Shown here: one piece after another, positions 11,901 through 21,674 of the stretch
How positions within the stretch are numbered: the stretch's first letter is position 1
How the letters are laid out: the number at the start of each line of letters is the position of its first letter
NCBI GenBank assembly: GCA_027605045.1
Contig: JAQFWX010000003.1
Span: 2,232,001-2,296,000, forward strand
Direction: 5' to 3'
DNA length: 64,000 nucleotides
DNA from: Phallus indusiatus
Taxonomy: Eukaryota > Basidiomycota > Agaricomycetes > Phallales > Phallaceae
The notes under the pieces: generated by a model
The model's input: the letters and a program-made list of their open reading frames with translations, nothing else
What the model was told of the DNA's origin: nothing
The model's database searches: none
Position numbers and translations under genes: made by a program

Positions 11901-12325
11901 ATTTGTACAACTCGTCCGTGCACGTCCGACTATGGGAACTGATTGTGAGGTTCGAACAGGATCCGGAACAATTTTTCCTCCTTGTGAAATCGAAACTTAA
12001 CAGAGAAAAGTTGGATGGGCTGTTTACTGCCATGAAAGATCGAGAACGGCTCAACTCGACGGAGTCGTCCTTCTATTTTATATCAGACTATTTCAGGGAA
12101 GACTTTGATCGTCGGTTGCAGGCGTCTTTATCCGTGTTCGGACAAATCATAGGTCGGTCCGAGGAACCATCTCCGCCCTCAGGTGCAATGCTGGACAACG
12201 ATCATGACAGTGAAGAGCGTGCACAGGTGCCTGGTCCGAATCAGGTATTTCTTCCCAACGGTTTATTATCATCAGACTGCATGCTAAATATGTACACAGC
12301 GGCAAGTCTTTCACTCCGTAGCTGA
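8920..12325 (+). CDS. DUF6535-domain membrane protein, gene A
   Basis: Proposed exons are 8920-9313, 9386-9511, 9573-9736 and 9791-12325, giving about 1072 residues. The start ATG and splice sites are shared with gene B. Exon 1 encodes a polar, probably disordered region ending MERLVGLFREFLG. Exons 2-3 lead into YPRDEFGKETAANARIWLTY and WKETVDVLLVF, the usual entry to a DUF6535 domain. Four hydrophobic segments follow at about residues 229-245, 300-323, 354-382 and 386-412. The 54 bp intron at 9737-9790 keeps the frame open; removing it joins LLVF to AGLFSG, as in the family. The remaining 650 residues are soluble with no motif I recognise. Known: DUF6535 proteins are abundant in mushrooms and of unknown function. 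A TGA at 12323-12325 sits where gene B has CGA, and the frame stays open to 12562, so the C-terminus looks shortened. Confidence 0.85.
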
Positions 12326-12562
12326 TTGGACGAGAAAAGCGTTCGGATACGTGTGGTCAAAGCTACTCGCCAAATAATGAATACTATTCGTGAACTGGGG
12401 TGTGCGTGTGCGTATAGAGTGGTATTTATGGGGAAAGTCGCATCAAGCGTACTGCGTACTGTTAGACGAACATTGGGCTATTTGTTGAGAGCATACAGTC
12501 GTACTACTTTGTGGCTCGGACTGCTGGAAATATATGTATATATATCTTCACGATATTGTTGA
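12326..12562 (+). pseudogene. Orphaned C-terminal codons of DUF6535 gene A
   Basis: The frame continues for 78 codons after the TGA. The first 20 or so match gene B (DEKSVRIRVVKATRQIMNT against DEKSVRICVVKATRQIMNT) until copy B is cut at about 25132. It is probably the ancestral C-terminus, lost through a nonsense change. Confidence 0.55.
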
Positions 12563-13317
12563 CTTCCATTCACTCATTCAGAAACACGGGATAACACAGC
12601 ATGATTCGCACGTTCGACAATGGCCGGGAGATCTGAAACTGTACATCCTGCCAAGGATGCGTCGATCGTTTTACTCCGATAGTGTAATTTCGTCGTTTTC
12701 AATACTTTTGCAAGTATATTTTGGGAGATGCGAGTAAGAAATCTGTGGGGTTCGTAAGAGAAAATAATGTTCATGCTTCAGCAGGGAGGAGATAATATTG
12801 TTATTATACAATGACGGCGGATAAATTGTTTGCATACGGACGTTCTTAAAAGTATAATCTTGACCAAGCGCGTCGAAAGATTTGTCAAGACATGACAGGA
12901 TTGCCTCAACGGGTAGAACGATATCGATGTTTATTGGAGAGTGCGAAACTGGTCGTGAACGCTGGATCAAGAAATGGCCGGTTTAAATGGTGAAATAGGA
13001 ACATAAGAAATACTGTCAATACTTAGAGACAGTAACTAAAAAGTACGCACCGTGTTTTCCAAAATAAAAGCGAGATATTCCACCTGGTGTAACCACGGAA
13101 ATCCCATTTGGCCTTTGTTCGCCCGCGCTGAAACCGTCTCCAAAGAGCTTGGTAAGTGACGTCAAGAATGAGATAATGAAAGGTTAAATGGTGCTTTCAT
13201 TAAGTATGCGTACATACCTACCTAGCAGCTGATTAGACGTACATAGTGGTCTAACCTGAATGGTAGCAGGAGGAGAGGAGATAAACGATTGAGGAGCCGC
13301 CCCCGGGAATTTCCGGT
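12563..13317. other. No confident gene; possible minus-strand exon at 13046-13150
   Basis: On the minus strand, about 13150 down to 13046 reads as an open, glycine-rich stretch (LFGDGFSAGEQ, then ISVVTPGGISRFYFGKHG), bounded by an AG upstream and a GTGCGT donor downstream. A further open frame lies at 12671-12970 on the same strand. Together they could be 3' exons of a decayed gene. I do not recognise the protein and found no start. Confidence 0.25.
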
Positions 13318-13640
13318 GTGGTCTCTATGACGGTCACCATCGTCAAACTAGCTTGGATCCGATGCATCCACATTCGTATTGTATCCCAGGGACACATTCA
13401 CTCTTCTCATCGCCTACTCCTGCAGTCATCCCGCCAGCACAATCCTCTAGCTTTCCCAAACCCAACACCCACCATCACTGACTTCCAGTCATCCCTCCAA
13501 TTACACACATAACTAGCTCTCCTAGCACGTGCAGCACACGTACACGGCTTGTGGGCTAACACATGATCGCTCTTATTTGTGTCGGATGAGCTTTTGGGGT
13601 CATTGATATTGAGGTTGTGTAGGCTGTTTTGATCGCGTCG
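13318..13640. repeat. Host repeat R, partial copy 2 (3' end only)
   Basis: It resembles 7470-7740 and 15230-15500: gcagcacacgtacacggcttgtgg, gtgtcggatgag and ggctgttttgat landmarks appear in the same order. The 5' part is missing. Confidence 0.55.
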
Positions 13641-13829
13641 GGTCTTTTCACTAGCCGGCACAGGGGTACTACTAGTAGGACTATGAGCGGATTACCGTTG
13701 ACGATTAAAGATGGTCGTACGTCTTCCCGTTATCAACTCGCCTTTTGCACAATAATTCTTGTTGCCAATCTGCAACGCAACAAAAAAATACCTTCAATCC
13801 TAAGACGAACCAAGGCTCAAACACTCGAT

Positions 13830-14300
13830 CGGTAAAAGGTACGTTCAGTCTCTTGGTATACTCTCATCAACGAGACTGATTCCTATCTTCAAAATGTTCT
13901 AAGCGGTACGTTCATCAACAGCCCAGCCAGCCAGAAATTACCCTCCTCCTGCATCCCCGCATCTTCGCCGTCTACTCTCGCACACCCACTGACAGTGGAA
14001 GTGACACACCATTCTGCCCATGGAATAACTTCTCGCGGCGCACTGCACCAACCTTCCTTCTCCATCAACACCAGAACAATTGCCCAAGTTCACTGCACCC
14101 TCGTCGTCGTCGCTGAAGCTTCCAACGTTATACCTCTGTCCCTTCCATCACTGAACACATTCCTTATCGTCCTCGCCCTCTTCGCAGTCTTCCTTCCGCC
14201 AACACAATTCTCTTTATCTCTCTCAAACCCACTTCGGAAACTAAGCCTCCTGTCTTTCTTCCTCCTCAGTCGTCTCGCTCGTCCCATCCGCTAAATTCCA
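13830..14300. repeat. Host repeat R, copy 3
   Basis: From ggtacgttcagtctcttggta through caacaccagaacaattgccc it parallels 240-591 and 14845-15190. Several gaps and frame-breaking differences separate the copies. Short open frames on both strands are not conserved. Confidence 0.55.
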
Positions 14301-14524
14301 AATGGACGCTCTGACTAGCTGGCTGTGACTGTAGTTGACGCTCGATGCACTCACTGTACGACGTCTATCAGTGTTTATAAACTTGAGCACTGTACAAAGA
14401 ATAGCCGCATCTCCGTTACAGACTCGTAAAATAGAGGTTTTCCTGTCAGCTTGCGAAATGCCTTGCTCAGGCGAACCAAGGCTCAAAAACATTCCAAGTT
14501 TTAGCGCTCCCACGTCTCCGGCAC
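14301..14524. other. Spacer between R copies
   Basis: A short open frame and its shadow cover this stretch, but there is no splice structure or conservation with the other R copies. Nothing identifiable. Confidence 0.3.
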
Positions 14525-15560
14525 CTGTAAGACACAAACTGCGTTCCAAACTACACAACATTCCTATTCCTACATCTGCATCATCACTCGTCTTGCTTGT
14601 TCGAAAACATGCTAAGAACGCCAAGTCGTAGAGACACACGACTTTGGGACAATGGACGTGGACATGACAGCCCGTCTTCCTCAAATTGGAGTTACCAACT
14701 CTTCTTCTCCACGCCAAACACGCTATTCGACTACCTGTGACTCGTCCGCTAAAAAATGGCCACTATTGATGTAACTGCATTGAACGCACTTGAAAAGCCG
14801 AGAATTCTCCCATTGAATATGATCTCGACAAACTGGGAATGATGGGTAAAAGTACGTTCAGTGTCTTTGTATATCATCATTACTCATTCCTCCAAGCGGC
14901 ATGTCCATCAACCACCCAACCATTCACAAACTACCCCCCCTGCGAACCTGAACTTCTTATTGAGTATTATCTGCATTCCTATCACATCTCACATCTTCGC
15001 CGTCTACTTTCGCACACCAAACGAACCAACACAATACACCCACAAAACCCGAAAAGATGACACTTCACCCTGCACACGGTACAATCCTCGCTGCGCACTG
15101 CGTCAACCTTCCTCCTCTAACCAACACCCAGAACAGTCGCAAGAATCGTCGTCGTCGCTGAAGCACCCAATTACACCTCTGTCTCTCCCATCACCAAACA
15201 CATTCCCGCTTTTTCTCGCCTACATCCACACCAAGCAACTTCTCAGAATCTTTTCGTAGTTCTCCTCCCACCAACTCAATCTATTACATGTCTCAAAATT
15301 ACACACCCACTTCTGAATCCCAACTTCCGTCTCTTCAACTTCAAACTCCCACACAACTCGCTCGAATGCTGGCACAAACCTACACAAGAGGTTCTTTTAG
15401 CTCACGCAGCACGCATACATGGTCTGTGGATAAACGTAGTCGCTTTTTTTGGTGTATTAGGTGAGCTTCTGCGGAAGGTCGTTTAAGTTATACATGTATG
15501 TGTGGTTGCGTAAGATTCAAACTTTCAAACTGAGACCGGTACCAGCTGAGTCATTGACTG
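14525..15560. repeat. Host repeat R, copy 4 (longest)
   Basis: This copy carries both the left-half landmarks seen at 1-591 and the right-half landmarks seen at 7434-7725, without the LTR element between them (…cacccaatt at about 15171 continuing to acacctctgtc). It serves as the empty-site reference for Ty3-1. Its right end abuts the truncated oxidase gene. Confidence 0.6.
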
Positions 15561-15636
15561 TGAACTCAGTTTCACATCCAGACCGTATGTATTAGAGAAT
15601 CTATATTTCCCCAAATTATTCACCATATGCTCGTAG

Positions 15637-16697
15637 TTTTCTGGACTTTACGCGGTGGAGGAGCTGGCAGTTGGAGTGTCTTCATTAGTGCAACATTTCG
15701 CGTCTACCCCACCTTCAACGGCGTTCACCACTCGGTACATGTGATGCTCAACAGTTCAGAGCAAGTCGGTTTATTGGCTCAACTGCACGCACGTTACATA
15801 TCTTCTTGGGATGTTTTCAAAGCCGGGCAATACTTCTACACAACGGGAACACCCCAATATGCTTGGCACATAGACACATTCTTTCCTAAAATATCGATAG
15901 AAAATGCGACTAAAGCTATGCAACCATTCATAGATGGGATACACAGCCTGGGTTTCACGTCAATTACTTCGGCTGAATTAAGAAATGTCAACGAGTTGCT
16001 TGGATCGTTAGAGACTGATCTGGGAGGGAGTCAAGTGATACTCGGTTCTAGACTGATTCCGACGACTACATACGAATATTACCCTGCTCTCATTGGTCAC
16101 ACATACACGAAGTTATACGACTCGGGGGTTTATAGGTAGCTCTTCTTTTTTTTTTTAATTACGCTTTGTTGCTAACGATCAGGTAGTATCCTTGGTCATC
16201 TCGTCGCAGGAGGTAGGTTGTGTGAACTTGATTCTTACGGATTGTACTAATTGGACACTTGTATTCGGGTAGGCCAAGTCCACAAAAATCGCAATATCGA
16301 CTCCGCGGTGAATCCTAGCTGGCGATACGCTAAAACACACGTTAGTGGACAATTGATCTAACATACATATCTGAATCAAACCTGACGAAGCTGCTTTTCA
16401 TAGGTTGTCATCGTACGAGCATGGAATGAAACGACGTCACTCAAGGAAGTGGAACGCATCCAAAAAGATATGACAGAAAATCAAGTAACCATGTTGAAGC
16501 ATCTCGCTGGTGGCCTGGACGGTGCATATTCAAATGAAGCGGACGTTCGTGAACCCAACTTCCAGAAAACTTTTTTCGGACCAAATTACAAGAAATTACT
16601 TTCCGTTAAGAGAAATTATGATCCGGATGACTTGTTTATCGTTCCGGCCGGGGTGGGATCCGAATACTTTGACTCTAGGGGAGTTTGCAAGCTATGA
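15637..16697 (+). pseudogene. FAD-linked (berberine-bridge type) oxidoreductase, C-terminal exons only
   Basis: Proposed exons are 15637-16135, 16187-16212, 16273-16340 and 16404-16697. The first begins mid-domain with LFWTLRGGGAGSW, the conserved substrate-side strand of the FAD/PCMH fold, then ISATFRVYPTF. Short exons encode ILGHLVAGG and VNPSWRYAKTH. The last exon ends with the BBE segment YSNEADVREPNFQKTFFG and YDPDDLFIVPAGVGSEYF. Known: such flavoproteins are secreted oxidases of sugars, alcohols or secondary metabolites. The first half, with signal peptide and FAD-linking His/Cys, is missing; repeat R lies immediately upstream. The remaining frame has no stop, so truncation may be recent. 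It converges on the dioxygenase gene with 162 bp between stop codons. Confidence 0.8.
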
Positions 16698-16859
16698 AAT
16701 AAATATGTCGTTCATTCTGATTCTGACGTTGGTACATTTACATATCTGCCGGTGTTTTCCTCCACGTTCGAGGTTTGAAGCCGACATCTTTATAAAGCAC
16801 ATCTTGAAAACCTGTTAATTGAAAATTCCCATTAATACAACTTAATGTATACAGCGTTG

Positions 16860-17557
16860 CTATTTCGGTTCAGCTACCACGCCGCATGAACCACATTTCC
16901 TTAACTCGGCATTGTTGATCCAATTGTTGATAAGAGGCTTGAGTTGTGTACCAAGATCTTCGCAATGAAAAGCCTCTTCGCGGATGATAACGGGAGAATC
17001 ATGGTTCCCAGAACGACAGTACCATCTTAGTCGATCTAATCAATGTTCAGACTACACTAATTAAGCTGAGTTTGACTAATCAAAGGGGACGAACCAATCG
17101 ACGCAGCCGGACGTTTGCGTTCCATGACTAGTCCGATCGTATTGGCAAATCTGACAGGATTGTGTGGTGTATTTGCTGTTCGAGATTGCGTCATTCCATC
17201 ATCCGAAAACATAATTTAGGGAACGTACGAGGAAGTAAAAACATCTCGCCTTCGTCGATGTGAATGTCCTTAAACTCTTCGCCGTCGACCACACGTAAGA
17301 GCATCTTTCCTTGATGCTGATAAAACCATTCCTGTAATAAAAGTGTTAAAAATCCAATCACGAGAGAATAGCCAAGCGATAACGAGAAGAACCTCGGTTT
17401 CATTAATATGATAATCATTCCGCTCATTTGGACCGCCGACGGCCATAACGATGAAATCATCACCGGAGTAGAGGCAATAGTTGTTCACTGGTGGCTTCAA
17501 AAGCTCTGAATTTTCAGAAAGCCATTTACGAAAATTCAAAGGAGGTGAGAGAGGCAT
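16860..17557 (-). CDS. BNA1: 3-hydroxyanthranilate 3,4-dioxygenase
   Basis: Exons on the minus strand are 17557-17393, 17331-17229, 17175-17095 and 17035-16860, giving 174 residues, the usual fungal length. The enzyme opens the ring of 3-hydroxyanthranilate with O2 in the kynurenine route to NAD; it is a cytosolic cupin using Fe2+. Motifs seen are [37 protein letters not shown] (the His and Glu metal ligands), [29 protein letters not shown] (third ligand His), DRLRWYC and a C-terminal C-G-S-C-G of the second metal site. All GT-AG joins keep frame, although the first donor is a weak GTTCTT. ATG at 17557 gives the standard N-terminus [13 protein letters not shown]. It is divergent from the kinase-like gene 250 bp away. 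Confidence 0.93.
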
Positions 17558-17806
17558 CGTTAGTGGGATCAGTTACGACTAAACCTTAAGCGCTCGCCGC
17601 GTCACTGTAGCGTGAGCCCAAATCACTAAAGCGGCTGGATTATGTAAGAGAATACAGATGACGTAATAACGCACAACTCAACTTTCTTTCTCTGGACTTG
17701 CTTTGGACGGGCTTTTGTTGATTGACCGACCCCACGAGGCCCATAAAAAACATGTGAGGCTTAGTTTGCTTCTTTTCCGGAACTACAAACCATCTCTCAT
17801 TCTCTC
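17558..17806. promoter_or_regulatory. Shared intergenic region of two divergent genes
   Basis: This 249 bp gap separates the start codons of the dioxygenase (minus) and the kinase-like gene (plus). It holds CT-rich stretches typical of fungal promoters (ctttctttctctgg near 17682, ctctcattctctc near 17793). No specific factor site is claimed. Confidence 0.4.
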
Positions 17807-20550
17807 ATGTCTCAGCGACCTTCAAGCGATCCCAGATTTCACCTACAAGGCCGTCCTCGGGCAGGACAGGATCACTCCCAAGGACGACAACAAGCCACGC
17901 ACCGGCAGCCACCACCGCAACAACGTCAGGATTTACAAGTACCGCAGTCGACAGAGGTTCAAGGAATGCCTCAATTCAGACTCAACGTTCAACACCCAAA
18001 CGAGGTTCCGCCACTTCAGAGTCAAGAGCAAGGGATGCACGAATTTCCTGCTGTTGAACCGGGAAGCGGTGAACTGATTACTGTTCGACGCGAAATCCCT
18101 CAAACAGAACGCGACAAAGACTCCGAGATAATATCGATGTTAAACCTAGCAAATCTCACTCCACAAAACGCTCATCATCTTATAGCAATCGTTGAAAGCG
18201 CTGAGGATGCGCTGAACCAAGACTATCTTGATCTCCCTAAAGCACGCGGTTTGTTAGACAAATACTCTGGGTTATTCGATGTGTTACATGCAGACTGGCA
18301 AAATGGCAACTTTAGCAACACCCGTCGTTTAGGTATACATATATTTCTCAACAACATTTACTAACTAAAAGTCCTCAGCGGTGCTGCAGAAGATTGACGC
18401 CCACACGCTAGCGTTGGCAACACTCGAATCTCGTCACAATCCAGTCTATCCTCTGCTTCTCCTCAGAGTGTCGGCCTTGAATCAATGGAAAGCAAATGAC
18501 ATCCAACTCAACAACTGTATCATGTATTCTCGCGAAAATGACATCGCCAATTCAAGGATTCCCGCTCTAGCGGCCTTACACCAGTTTCTAAATGATCTAC
18601 CTACCCGCCGACCATATTCTGTGATTGTTCACGCCGATGCTTTTTCTTCTCCCAAATCACTTATTTATTGTTTTTCAAACAGAATCGCGACATGACTGGG
18701 GAATGTCAATTAGCCATGAATCGTTATCAAAATCAATTTGACAGCGTATTCGTCTACACACCAGATCCGGTCGAACACGATCAACGGGAATACTTGTCGT
18801 TTTTTGTCCTTAATCGCACTTTTCTCACTGATTCTATTTCGGCGGATCAAAATGCTTCCAATTTCAAAGCTGCTATTTTTTGTCATTTCTTTGTACACAC
18901 ACCTTTTCTTTATATCCGGAATCCTCGTTTGAGTTATAAACAGTTTGTTTTCACTAATTCCGTTATCATTTGTCAATTATCTGAATGTCTCTCTTAGAGA
19001 TCAATCGTGGAATTTTCCTATTTTCTTGAAGAGCGTGGAGGGCGAAGATATTACCGTCAAGTATACACCGAAAAGCGACTGGTCTGTGATGGACAAGAGA
19101 ATTTTATGTCCGCTTGTTATATCGGAGGTTGTTTCTCAGAAAAACGAAGAGGATAAGCAACGGATGCTCATGCAAGCCATCGCGGCTGTTCGTATCGGGC
19201 AACATTTCACCAATCCAGAGGTCGAGTTCCAGAAGTGGTTTTTCATGGTCGCGATTTACCTCACTGCGGAACTTAAGGCACAAAGATATATCCTGGTTTC
19301 CGAAGGTGGATCTGATCCAAAGGTAAAATGGCACTCATTTTAACGCTTAACGTGTAGTCATGAATAGTCAACACCTTTTTTCTTCATAGGTCCACATTGT
19401 CTTGAAGACTTTTAATTTGAAGAACAACCGCGAAGCGAATCAGTTTTCCTAGAGATGCTCAACATCAGAGACAGGGCTGTTCGCATGTCCGAGAATTTCA
19501 GAATAGAGGACGAACTTGAAAGAACGTTGCTCTCACTGGCTGAGGATGCGAAGAATCTCAAATCTCTCCATTCAAAGGACGGACGGGCTAGTAGAGGAAA
19601 CAACTCTGAGGATAGCGGACAAAACAACAATTTTAATTCATCGAACAATAATGCAAACACCGGCGCGCGCAACAGAGGTTTCGACGAAGGATACGGACAC
19701 GAGGATGGTGTATTCCAAGCGCCCGAACTTCGAAATGAACTAGACAAACTGGGATATGAGATTTTATATACCTCTTATTTCGTAATATCTATCTATCTCT
19801 CGACCTGACTATAATGCTAATCTTAGTCCACATTCGTAGAATCCTAATCTCGCTGTTGTGCAGCCGAAGAAGAATCCGGAAACGAAACACTACGTGAAAT
19901 TTATCCCGGAGTACTCGAAAGAATTGCAGATAATTACATACCTAAATGGGCTGAAACCGCCTTCAAGTTATATCATTCGGCCGATTGGATCTTCCACATT
20001 CCGGGGCGGTTCATTGATGGCCATGCTTGGAGCGGGAAGGTGGATGAATAATATCAAGGACTTGGCCGTTCATTTGCCGGATCTGGTTCTACAATTATTA
20101 AAAGGTGTTCAATTTCTCCATAAAAACCTTGTTGCGCATTTAGATTTGAAACCCGAAAATCTTCTCACCTCGACAACGGACCCAAACAACCCGAAGCTGA
20201 CGATTATTGACTTCAGCTGCGCTGTGCGTGTTGAAAGTCACTCAACTCCTATAACTGGCGTATTGGGTACAAATGGATATATGGCTCCTGAAATTGGTTC
20301 GGGTCCGTATAATCCGTTTAAAGCAGATTTGTGGAGTTTCGGGGTGGTGCTGAAACAATTATGCGAGGCGGCTGGATCTGAGTTTCCTCAACGGTCTCTG
20401 ATACTTATGATTGCCAGTCAATTAATGCAGCGGAATCCCGATCTCAGGCCTAATTTGTCAGAAATTCTGCAGTGGACCGTTGAGACCACTGGTGAAGGAG
20501 ATAATGGCGATGTGCATGAACTTCCGTATGTGTTATGCATGATTTTTTGA
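17807..20550 (+). CDS. Protein-kinase-like gene with long N-terminal region
   Basis: Proposed exons are 17807-18332, 18379-18620, 18683-18795, 18998-19322, 19390-19781 and 19840-20550, about 769 residues if one base is restored. The first 80 residues are Gln/Pro-rich. The middle has a compact domain (ICP-like LCPLVISEVVSQKNEEDKQ, then AIAAVRIGQHF, WFFMVAIYL) of a type I associate with fungal kinase-like paralogs but cannot name. The kinase part shows YVKFIPEYSKELQIITYL (lysine and helix-C glutamate), HLDLKPENLL in the catalytic loop, IDFS where DFG is usual, and MAPEI then DLWSFGVV. No glycine-rich loop is visible. In exon 5 the frame breaks at about 19440 at a TTTT run; one extra T would rejoin it, so this is either a sequencing error or a disabling deletion. 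Confidence 0.7.
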
Positions 20551-20847
20551 GACTTTTCTAAAAGGCGGTTCGCTAGTCTTTTCCCAATCAAACCCGAAGC
20601 CGTTTATGTTTTTTGACAGATTATATTTTACCAAAGCATGGTTTTGTTCCGATCACACACTCTTCCATGACATTCTTTCATCAAATTCATCTAAGACAAG
20701 TTTCATATATCTTCAGGACTCGGGTGTTTCTGTAAAGTAGAAGACATGAGGCTCTGACGCGCAGGATGATGGGATGGGTGGAAAAGACCGCTCAAGTCTA
20801 TTATGCATGACTAGACAGATTATATAGTCCGACGCTGAAACTCCATG
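20551..20847. other. Intergenic, 3' of kinase-like gene
   Basis: AT-rich sequence without open frames or repeats I recognise. It ends where the segmental duplication starts (ttcagtcctgtgtgctg). Confidence 0.4.
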
Positions 20848-21674
20848 TTCAGTCCTGTGTGCTGTTTTGATTTCCGGCCCAGAAGTTGGCATGTCAGCGC
20901 AGTAAGTATTACTACTCGTATGGTTACTTTATTATTTGTTGATTTGTGATGTATAGATTAGAAAGATATTCTTACCTGTAGTACTACATTTGGGCTATTG
21001 ACAGCACCTCAATACAACATCGACGTTCAACATTCAGTAACCAAAGGGATGCGAAATGTACCATGCTTCAATAGAAATGTCTGTGGTATTTTTTTTTTAT
21101 CCTGAGCCTAATTTAGTGGGAGGCGCACCGAAAGAAACAACCACCTGCACAAACCGATATATCTACATTTCGATGCGATTTATTAGTGGATGCTGACGCC
21201 GCCGACGTCGAACGAATTTAACTGTCCACCGAGCCTTCCGAAGGTCAAGGCAAATATTGATCTGACAGAATGTATTAGGTCTTCCTTCAACGACCCCCGC
21301 CAAAATCCAAAATCTTTTCTTCGTGGTAAAATAACTGAACGTGCACAGCAAATCTATTTCCCTTCCGGTCCGGATGGCACTTCACAATGATTCTTTCCAC
21401 AATTCATCGGAGTTTTAGCTAATTGAATCTTTCGAAGCAGATTTCTACACAGGTTCTTTTGTTCTCCCAGAATTGTCACCCACTCTCAAATTACCAGATT
21501 GGTTGTTGGGAGATCACACGAAGTTGTGATCTATTTTTGAATTGCCATATACACAGGTTGATAACACGAGGTAATTGTGACATTCCACGGTTTAATAACT
21601 TCTTGTAGCAACGTTAACAGCATCCCCAGCCTCTCAACCTAAAACCCCACATCGCAAGTGACGGTCTCCCTTAC
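20848..21674. repeat. Left part of segmental duplication, copy B
   Basis: It matches 7726-8919 closely, apart from the roughly 335 bases found only in copy A and small indels. It leads directly into DUF6535 gene B. Confidence 0.75.
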
